NCBI RefSeq assembly: GCF_003201475.1
Contig: NZ_QJJK01000001.1
Span: 74,501 to 138,500, forward strand
Length of the DNA: 64,000 nucleotides
Reading direction: 5' to 3'
DNA from: Chelatococcus asaccharovorans
Lineage (GTDB): Bacteria; Pseudomonadota; Alphaproteobacteria; Rhizobiales; Beijerinckiaceae
Below, piece by piece: positions 57,831 through 64,000 of this stretch; the stretch's first letter is position 1, and every line of letters begins with the position of its first letter. The notes beneath the pieces are model-generated. The model was not told the DNA's origin and did not search any database. It saw nothing but the letters and a program-made list of their open reading frames with translations. The position numbers and the translations under genes were made by a program.

Positions 57831-59914
57831 TGTTGCGCCGCGCTGCCGGACGACGAAGCAAGATCGATGACGTAGTTCGCGGAGTTGTCCCTGTGCACGG
57901 TGGCGCGCTCCGGCACGTAGATCGTCGTATCGGGCTCCTCGATGATGAGCGGCCCGTTTTCCATCTGGTCGATCGCGAGGCCGCGGAAGACCTGCACCTC
58001 GAAGGAGCCGCCGGTCATCGGGTCGGTGACGCGTCGGGTGCTCCACGGCTCTGTCTTCGCCAGTCCGTCGACTCCGGTGCGCACGGTCGCATTCGGAATC
58101 TCGAAGCGCCCGATGCCCTTGAGACGGGAGTTTGTCACGAGAAGATCCGACTCGGTCCAGGCCGTGCCGACGCCGAACTCCGCTTCGTAGTCCTGGACGA
58201 ACCGCTTGCGCACGTCCTCCTTCCTGTCATCGGAGAGGCGGACCGCGGGCATGCGAGTGGTCACGTCGAAGATCTGGCCGGCGAACTTCATGTCGGCTTC
58301 GCGGATGATCTCGCGGTCCGCCGTGGGAATGCCGTCTTCGTCGAACCAGGCCTGCACCAGCCCTTCCAGCCGCTCGAAGCCTTCCTCGAGCTTCTCGAGG
58401 TTCTGGGAGAACGAGAACGGGGTCGTCTGCACCACCGTGAACACCGAGTTCGAGTGCAGCAGCCCGTAAGCGGAGAACACCGAGGCCGTCACCGGGACAA
58501 TGACGCGGGAGACATCACACTCCCGCGCGATCGCCGCCGCGAACAGGCCGCAGGCGCCGCCGAACGAGACCATGGTGAAATCGCGGGGATCGTGTCCCCG
58601 GTTGATAGTGATGGTGCGGATCGCGTTCGCCATCTGGTGGACGGTCAGGCGATGAATGCCGGCGGCCGACTGCTCATCGCTCAGACCGAGAGGGCCGGAC
58701 AGCGTGGTCCTGATGGCTTCGACCGCCCTCGCCTTGTCGAGCTTGATCGCGCCGCCAAGGAAATAGTCCGGGTCGAGCAGTCCAAGCACGACCGAAGCAT
58801 CGGTAACGGTCGGGCGTGAGCCGCCCCGGCCGTAGCATGCGGGCCCCGGCTCCGATCCGGCGCTGTGCGGGCCGACCCGCATCAGACCGCGGCTGTCGAT
58901 CCACGCGATGCTTCCGCCGCCGGCGCCGATCGATGCAATGTCGACCGCCGTGAGCGTGGTGGGAAATTCGCCGAACTCGGCCCGTGGCAGAACACGATAT
59001 TCACCGTCGAGGATCACGGCGGCGTCGAAACTGGTGCCCCCCATATCGGCGGTGATGAGCCGGTCGACCGACAGCGCCTGGCTGAGACGGCGGGCGCCCT
59101 CCGCGCCTCCGGCCGGACCGGAGTTGAACATCTTGATCGGCGCCTTGCTGGCCTCCTCCGCCGAGACGAACCCGCCGTCGACCTGCATGATCTTGACGCT
59201 GGTTCGCAGGCCCCGGTTGCGGAGCGCCTCGACCAGCTCCTTGAAGTGGGTGGCGACGATGGGCTTTACCGCCGCGTCGAGAACGGTTGTGACCATTCTC
59301 TCGTACTCGCGGTAGACCGGCGCGATCTCCGAAGAAAGCGTGAAGGGGATGTGGGGGAATTCCTTGCGGATCAGTTCTCCGACCTGCGCTTCATGATCCA
59401 TATTCCGGAATGCCCAGAGGAAGCAGACCGCGAACGCCTTCACGCCGCTCGCAGCGAGCTGTTCCAGCTTGGCACGAACATCGTTCAGATCGAGCGGAAC
59501 GATGACCTCGCCCTTGGCATCGATCCGCTCGCGGATCTCAACGATATCGGTGCGATCGACGATGTCGGAGCGCGGCCGGATCTGGTGGGCGTCGCGGGAC
59601 GGGCCGCGGGACGATCGCGCGATGCGCAGCGTGTCGCGGAATCCGGCTGTCACCAGGAGGCCGACGCGGGCGAACTTCAGCTCGTCGACGGCATTGGTGA
59701 CGATGGTGTTGCCAAGTACGAACTTGGACACGTCCTTGAAGAAGGCCGCTTCGTCCGTAGCGCCGACTTGATCCTGCACCACGCGCAGGGCATTGAGTAT
59801 GCCGCTCGTCACGTCCTTGGTGGAATAGGCCTTGCCCCTGATGATCTCGCCGTCGATGGCGACGGCCGCATCGGTGAAGGTCCCCCCGACATCGACGCCA
59901 ATCTGAATACTCAT
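57827..59914 (-). CDS. Hydantoinase A / oxoprolinase-like subunit
   Basis: A 695-aa HyuA-type protein: IGVDVGGTFTDAAV ATP site, VTSGILNALRVV, TRIA-like RSSRGPSRDAHQIRP, MFNSGPAGGAEGARRL, ADMGGTSFDAAVIL, IGAGGGSIAWID, GSEPGPACYGRGG, and FGGACGLFAAAIA. These are the landmarks of the ATP-binding subunit of N-methylhydantoinase, acetone and acetophenone carboxylases. The stop codon lies in the arm of a hairpin repeat. ATG 59914 follows an AGGGAGAA site. Confidence 0.9.
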   Translation of the reverse strand: MSIQIGVDVGGTFTDAAVAIDGEIIRGKAYSTKDVTSGILNALRVVQDQVGATDEAAFFKDVSKFVLGNTIVTNAVDELKFARVGLLVTAGFRDTLRIARSSRGPSRDAHQIRPRSDIVDRTDIVEIRERIDAKGEVIVPLDLNDVRAKLEQLAASGVKAFAVCFLWAFRNMDHEAQVGELIRKEFPHIPFTLSSEIAPVYREYERMVTTVLDAAVKPIVATHFKELVEALRNRGLRTSVKIMQVDGGFVSAEEASKAPIKMFNSGPAGGAEGARRLSQALSVDRLITADMGGTSFDAAVILDGEYRVLPRAEFGEFPTTLTAVDIASIGAGGGSIAWIDSRGLMRVGPHSAGSEPGPACYGRGGSRPTVTDASVVLGLLDPDYFLGGAIKLDKARAVEAIRTTLSGPLGLSDEQSAAGIHRLTVHQMANAIRTITINRGHDPRDFTMVSFGGACGLFAAAIARECDVSRVIVPVTASVFSAYGLLHSNSVFTVVQTTPFSFSQNLEKLEEGFERLEGLVQAWFDEDGIPTADREIIREADMKFAGQIFDVTTRMPAVRLSDDRKEDVRKRFVQDYEAEFGVGTAWTESDLLVTNSRLKGIGRFEIPNATVRTGVDGLAKTEPWSTRRVTDPMTGGSFEVQVFRGLAIDQMENGPLIIEEPDTTIYVPERATVHRDNSANYVIDLASSSGSAAQH

Positions 59915-59987
59915 CGCGTTTCTCCCTGGTTTAAGTATTTCTGCAAATTGAGCTGGATATCCGCCCGTGCGTCTTGGCACGTTCCCG

Positions 59988-60073
59988 CTTAATTCCGGCT
60001 CGCCGGTAATGCTCTCAATCTTTGATTCCACGCTTTTCTTTACGCGAACCTGTCCACCTCGCTCGAAAAAGCC
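59988..60073. repeat. Palindromic interspersed repeat, worn copy 2
   Basis: This stretch keeps the order of the repeat at 57556-57663 (CCGG-GC-CCGG-AATGCTC, then ATCTTTG, ACGC-TTTTCTT-ACGCGAACC, CCACCTCGCTCGAAAA) but with several substitutions and small losses. It sits in the upstream region of hyuA. Confidence 0.5.
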
Positions 60074-60504
60074 CTGGAACTCCTGCGTTAGGCGAACGTG
60101 GCCCGTGAAGTCATCAAGAAAGCCGCCGGACGTGTTGAAGCCGCGCCGGATAAGGCCGAGCACCTGGACCGTTGGAGCGACGAATGTCGAGAGCGCGAGC
60201 CGATCCTGGTCCCTTTCAGTGCGTTGCCGGTCGCGAGCTCTTCGAGATACTCGGTGCCACTCAAGTATTTCGAAAAGCCGATGGAGGCCTGCAAGTCCGC
60301 AAAGCTGTAGAACAGGCAGAACGGGGACTGTAACGTCGTATCCTGCGAAAGCGCCTGCGATCCGCTGCCCGCGCTATTGTCGTCGCCGCACCAGATCGCT
60401 CTCCCAGCTACCCCGGAAAGACATTAGTGCGTAAATCGCTGTCGCGCTCTGTTGGTCGGCCGCAACTTTACGTATTTTTCCTCTTTCAGTTTGATTATTA
60501 AATC
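60074..60504. other. Gap upstream of hyuA, no supported gene
   Basis: More than 400 bases between the worn repeat and the aldehyde dehydrogenase end. Short frames on both strands have no recognisable family. It must contain the hyuA promoter or readthrough from the aldehyde dehydrogenase. No terminator was seen. Confidence 0.35.
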
Positions 60505-62058
60505 CTATTGCATGGTAAATGGGTTGGAGATTGAAGATATTCCGTTCAGGAATACGCTTTTTGGCTCCAGATATTCCATGATCGCCGCAGAGCCGTTCTC
60601 CCGGCCGATTCCGGAGTGCTTGACGCCGCCGAACGGGGCGAGATAGCTGACGACCCGGTAGGCGTTGACCCAGACCGTCCCGGCCTGGAGGCGCTTGGGC
60701 AGTTCGAGTGCCCGCGCCAGGCTGGTGGTCCAGAAGCCCGCCGCGAGGCCGTAGTCGGTGTCGTTGGCCATCGCAACCGCTTCGTCGTCGGTCTCGAACG
60801 TCAGCACGCAAAGCACAGGTCCGAAGACCTCCTCGCGCGCGATGCGCATATCGTTCCGAACGTTGGTGAAGATGGTCGGCTCGACGAACCAGCCTCGCGC
60901 GCAGTCGCCAGTCGTGACGCGGTTGCCGCCTAGAATGCAGGTCGCACCTTCTGCCTTGGCGATCTCGATATAGCTCAGTACCTTTTCAAGCTGGGGCTCG
61001 GTTGCGACGGGGCCGACATCGGTATCCGGGCGATTGGGGTCGCCGATCCGGGCCTGCTTCATCCGCTCCACCAGCTTGCCGATGAAGGCATCGGCGATCG
61101 ACCTGTGCAGCAGCACCCGCGATCCGGCCATGCATGTCTGGCCCGCAGCGGCGAAAATTCCCGAGATCACGCCCTTGACGGCGGCCTCGATGTCGGCATC
61201 GGCGAAGACGATGTGCGGGGATTTCCCCCCAAGTTCGAGGGACACACGCTTGAACTGGCGGGCGGCAGCCTCCGATATCTTGGCCCCCCCCAGGTCCGAG
61301 CCGGTGAAGGCGATGCGGCGCACCAGGGGATGCTCGACCACGGCCCGGCCGGCTTCGTCTCCGAAGCCCGTCACGACGTTGAGCACACCTGGCGGGAAGC
61401 CGGCCTCGTCAAACAGGCGGGCAAGCCCGAGCATCGAGGCAGTGGCGTGCTCGGAGGGCTTCACCACGATAGTGTTGCCGGCTGCCAGCGCCGGCGCGAG
61501 CTTCCATGCCGTGAGAAGGAGGGGGGAGTTCCACGGCGTTATTGCGCCGACCACGCCGACGGGCTCGTAAGCGACGTAGTGAAACATCCCCGCCTTATCG
61601 ATCGGGGTGACATGGCCCTCGATCTTGTCGGCTAGGCCGCCATAGTATTGGAACCAGCGGGGCAGATACCGCATCTGGCCCAACATCTCGGTCATCAGCT
61701 TGCCGTTGTCGCGGACCTCGAGATCGGCGAGATGCGTGGCATTGGCCGCGATCAGATCGCCGAGCCGATGCAACAGCAGGCCGCGATCGCTGGCGATCAT
61801 CTTGGACCATGGACCCGTGCGGAAAGCCTTGTCGGCAGCCTGAACGGCGCGGTCGACGTCGCTCGCATCCGCCCGCGGGAGGCGCGCCCACGCTTCGCCC
61901 GTGCAGGGGTTCTTCGATTCAAACCAGCGGCCGGCGCTGGAGCGGCACCATGCGCCGTTGATGAACATTTCGAGGGTCCGGAGGCCATCGTCCTCGTTCG
62001 CGTCATCGGCGGAGCCGGCGGAGGTGAGGAGGACCTTCTGTTTCGACCTGATATCCAT
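60505..62058 (-). CDS. NAD(P)+-dependent aldehyde dehydrogenase
   Basis: A 517-aa aldehyde dehydrogenase. Landmarks are TPWNSPLLLTAWKLAPALAAG, KPSEH (cofactor Lys), FTGSDLGG, catalytic Glu in LELGGKSPHIVF, catalytic Cys in AAGQTCMAGSR, and EVFGPVL. It is about 20 residues longer at the N-terminus than most. The start at 62058 is the best ATG, though the ribosome-binding site is weak. It lies downstream of the HMG-CoA-lyase-like and CoA-transferase genes and upstream of hyuA on the same strand, in a carbonyl-catabolic cluster. Confidence 0.9.
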   Translation of the reverse strand: MDIRSKQKVLLTSAGSADDANEDDGLRTLEMFINGAWCRSSAGRWFESKNPCTGEAWARLPRADASDVDRAVQAADKAFRTGPWSKMIASDRGLLLHRLGDLIAANATHLADLEVRDNGKLMTEMLGQMRYLPRWFQYYGGLADKIEGHVTPIDKAGMFHYVAYEPVGVVGAITPWNSPLLLTAWKLAPALAAGNTIVVKPSEHATASMLGLARLFDEAGFPPGVLNVVTGFGDEAGRAVVEHPLVRRIAFTGSDLGGAKISEAAARQFKRVSLELGGKSPHIVFADADIEAAVKGVISGIFAAAGQTCMAGSRVLLHRSIADAFIGKLVERMKQARIGDPNRPDTDVGPVATEPQLEKVLSYIEIAKAEGATCILGGNRVTTGDCARGWFVEPTIFTNVRNDMRIAREEVFGPVLCVLTFETDDEAVAMANDTDYGLAAGFWTTSLARALELPKRLQAGTVWVNAYRVVSYLAPFGGVKHSGIGRENGSAAIMEYLEPKSVFLNGISSISNPFTMQ

Positions 62059-62111
62059 CGTGAAATCCAATGCGATCGTGGTGCAACCGGCGGTGCGGCG
62101 GCGGGTGGGGT

Positions 62112-62978
62112 TCAGTGCGTGCGGCCCAGTTCCCGACGTATGAAGTCCCGGGCGCGACCGAGGGCGGAGAGGTCGATACCGGTGTCGAAGCCCAGCGCCG
62201 TCAGCCGGGCGACGAGTTTCTCCGTGGCAAGGTTTCCGGCCGCGCCGGGGGAATAGGGACACCCGCCAAGGCCGGCGATCGCGCTGTCCACCGTGGTGAT
62301 CCCCTGCTCGATCGCCCGTTCGGTATTGTCCAGCGCGCGGCCCCCGGTGTCGTGGAAATGAACAGCGAGGCGCGCGGCCGGAACCCGCGCCAGCGCAGCA
62401 GAGATCATCGCCTCAGCGCGCTCGGGTGTGCCCTGTCCGGTTGTGTCGCACAGCGAAACCTCGTAGCAGCCGAGTTCGACCAGCCGGGCGGCAAGATCTG
62501 CGGCGGCGTCAGGAGCAACCCATCCCTCGTAGGGACAATGCACTGCGCATGAAACGTAGCCGCGGACGCGCGCGCCACCGGCCATCGCCGCGGCGATGAC
62601 CTCGGCGAATCGCCCCATGGCGGTGGCCCGGTCGGCGTTCAGGTTCGCCCTCGAGAAACTTTCGGTCGCGGCGGCAAAGACCGCGACCGTTTCCGCCCCC
62701 GCGGCGCGCGCTGCCTCGAGCCCCTTGAGGTTGGGCACGAGAACCGGGAGCGCCACATCGCCATCCGGGTCGAGACCGGCGAGGACACGGTCCGTTCCCG
62801 CCATCTGGGGAACCCATCGCGGCGAAACGAAGCTTCCGGCCTCCACCGTCTTCAGGCCCGCGTCGATCAGGAGCCGGATCAGCGCGATCCGGGCTGCCAC
62901 CGGAACGATGGACGCCTCATTCTGGAGCCCGTCCCTGGGGCCCACTTCGACCACGCGGATGGTGTGGGCGATGCTCAT
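62112..62978 (-). CDS. HMG-CoA-lyase-like enzyme
   Basis: A 288-aa TIM-barrel lyase: VEVGPRDGLQNEASIV, GSFVSPRWVPQMAG, SLCDTTGQGTPERA, the HxH metal ligand pair in AVHFHDTGG, and GLGGCPYSPGAAGN with the conserved Cys. It cleaves acyl-CoAs of the hydroxymethylglutaryl type; related enzymes split other 3-hydroxy-3-methyl acyl-CoAs. The ATG overlaps the CoA-transferase stop (ATGA), which suggests the transferase makes its substrate. Confidence 0.92.
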   Translation of the reverse strand: MSIAHTIRVVEVGPRDGLQNEASIVPVAARIALIRLLIDAGLKTVEAGSFVSPRWVPQMAGTDRVLAGLDPDGDVALPVLVPNLKGLEAARAAGAETVAVFAAATESFSRANLNADRATAMGRFAEVIAAAMAGGARVRGYVSCAVHCPYEGWVAPDAAADLAARLVELGCYEVSLCDTTGQGTPERAEAMISAALARVPAARLAVHFHDTGGRALDNTERAIEQGITTVDSAIAGLGGCPYSPGAAGNLATEKLVARLTALGFDTGIDLSALGRARDFIRRELGRTH

Positions 62979-64000
62979 ATGATGCCTCCTGCGTGGAGGT
63001 TTTCGATGTCCTCTTCGCCGTAGCCGAGGCGCCGGGCCAGGATTTCGCGCGTATGTTCTCCCAGCCGAGGCCCGGTCCACCGCACGGCACCGGGTGTGCG
63101 GCCGAGGCGGGGGAAGGTGCCCTGCATGGTCACGGGGCCGATGTCCGGATCGGCGACCTCGATGATCGCGCTGCGGTCGCGGAAATGCGTATGCCGGGCA
63201 ACTTCAGCGGCGGTGTTCACCACGCCCGCAGGGATGCCATGGCGGTCCATCAGAGCCACGATGTCCGATTGAACGTGACCGGCGGTCCATTGTGCGACGA
63301 TCGCATCGATCTCGGCTTGATGACGGCCTCGGTCGATGTGCGATGCGAACCGCGGGTCCTGCGCCAGGTCGGGACGCCCCATGGCCGTGCACAAGGATCG
63401 AAAAAGGCCATCCGCATTGGCGGCAATAATCACCGACGTCCCGTCAGCGGTGGGGTAGAGGTTGGACGGGGCAATGCCAGGAAGTGCCATGCCCGCGCGC
63501 TGGCGGATGGCGCCGCTGTCGGCGTACTCGGCGATGATGCTTTCCATCACCCCCAGCACGCTTTCGGTGATGGCAACGTCCACATCCTGTCCGAAACCGC
63601 CGATGCGATCCCGGACGGCGAGCGCCGCCAGGATGCCGATGGCCGCATAGAGGCCGGCAAGAGAATCTCCGATCGAGATTCCCACCCGGACCGGCGGCCG
63701 GTCGGGGAAGCCAGTCAGGGTTCTCAGGCCCGCCTCCGCCTCCGCTACGGCGGCAAAGCCCGCCTTGTTCCGCAGGGGCCCCGTTTGACCGAAGCCTGAC
63801 ACGCGGGCGACGATCAATCCGGGATTGTCCCGGCGGAGCATCTCGGGTGCGAGGCCCCAGTCCTCCAGCACTCCCGGGCGGAAGTTCTCGATGAGCACGT
63901 CGGCTGTCCGCACGAGGTCGCGGAAGACAGCCTGACCTTCGGACCGACGCAGGTCGAGCGTCAGGCTCTGCTTGTTCCGCGAAATGACGGACCACCAGAG
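62975..64000 (-). CDS. CaiB/BaiF family CoA transferase (5' end beyond window)
   Basis: At least 341 residues of a class III CoA transferase, open to the right edge: WWSVISRNKQSLTLDLR, DVLIENFRPGVLEDWGL, RVSGFGQTGPLRNKAGFAAVAEAEAGL, SIGDSLAGLYAAIGILAAL, and HGIPAGVVNTAAEV. The reading frame continues upstream past a GTG at 63913, so that codon is internal and the N-terminus lies outside the window. With the lyase and aldehyde dehydrogenase it belongs to a branched acyl-CoA pathway. Confidence 0.92.
   Translation of the reverse strand, partial: LWWSVISRNKQSLTLDLRRSEGQAVFRDLVRTADVLIENFRPGVLEDWGLAPEMLRRDNPGLIVARVSGFGQTGPLRNKAGFAAVAEAEAGLRTLTGFPDRPPVRVGISIGDSLAGLYAAIGILAALAVRDRIGGFGQDVDVAITESVLGVMESIIAEYADSGAIRQRAGMALPGIAPSNLYPTADGTSVIIAANADGLFRSLCTAMGRPDLAQDPRFASHIDRGRHQAEIDAIVAQWTAGHVQSDIVALMDRHGIPAGVVNTAAEVARHTHFRDRSAIIEVADPDIGPVTMQGTFPRLGRTPGAVRWTGPRLGEHTREILARRLGYGEEDIENLHAGGII

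Overview
The window is GC-rich, densely coded DNA with short operonic spacings and many 4-base ATGA stop/start overlaps. It reads as an alphaproteobacterium of the order Hyphomicrobiales (Rhizobiales). The pointers are the ChrB/ChrA chromate genes, a rhizobial-type P1B-5 ATPase with a hemerythrin tail, and interspersed palindromic repeats of a kind I associate with that order. I cannot name the species.

Left two thirds (1 to about 35.6 kb): a metal and redox island. At 1-4.3 kb lies a probable extracytoplasmic flavin electron-transfer module: the start of a ferric-reductase-like membrane protein, an ApbE flavin transferase, a PepSY/flavodoxin/FNR fusion, and a secreted DUF2271 protein carrying an ApbE-type flavinylation motif. 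A two-component system (4.4-6.4 kb) and small PepSY, NrtS-like, VIT1/CCC1-like and SRPBCC genes follow. Next come RcnR/RcnA nickel-cobalt export (9.3-10.7 kb) and a second two-component system running into an HME-RND efflux adaptor/pump, a secreted small protein, a Met-rich multicopper oxidase and an MFS transporter (10.8-21 kb). A leftward copper-type block covers 21-27.7 kb: CPC-type P1B ATPase, methyltransferase-like membrane protein, DUF2933, Spy/CpxP-like protein, DUF3141 and a small His/Cys-rich secreted protein. Chromate functions occupy 27.8-33.1 kb: rhodanese, ChrA, PadR regulator, MFS, ChrB C-terminal paralogue and full ChrB. A Nia-like P1B-5 ATPase ends the block.

Island end (35.7-40.4 kb): a pair made of an unknown protein and an HTH-ImmA/IrrE metallopeptidase, an orphan unknown gene and a tyrosine integrase. 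These abut the 3' half of a tRNA-Gly(GCC) with its terminator. The fragment has no 5' half, so it looks like the distal attachment site of an element lying to its left. How far left that element reaches is not visible here.

Right third (40.6-64 kb): a catabolic region. A leftward operon (47.7 to 40.6 kb) encodes a CO-dehydrogenase/xanthine-dehydrogenase-type molybdenum hydroxylase: SRPBCC/CoxG-like, FAD, 2Fe-2S, a molybdenum subunit in two in-frame pieces, MoxR and VWA maturation factors, and an amidohydrolase, with an AraC regulator upstream. Next come two alpha/beta hydrolases and a sugar-phosphate isomerase-like gene, divergent from a TetR regulator, then a decayed stretch. After that come an iron-type alcohol dehydrogenase, HyuA/HyuB carboxylase-like subunits (HyuB has a zinc-ribbon tail), an aldehyde dehydrogenase, an HMG-CoA-lyase-like enzyme and a CoA transferase running off the right edge. 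The hyu genes are surrounded by repeats: a 283-bp MITE-like element, two copies of a paired-hairpin unit and two copies of a palindromic repeat. No rRNA, intact tRNA or CRISPR array was seen.
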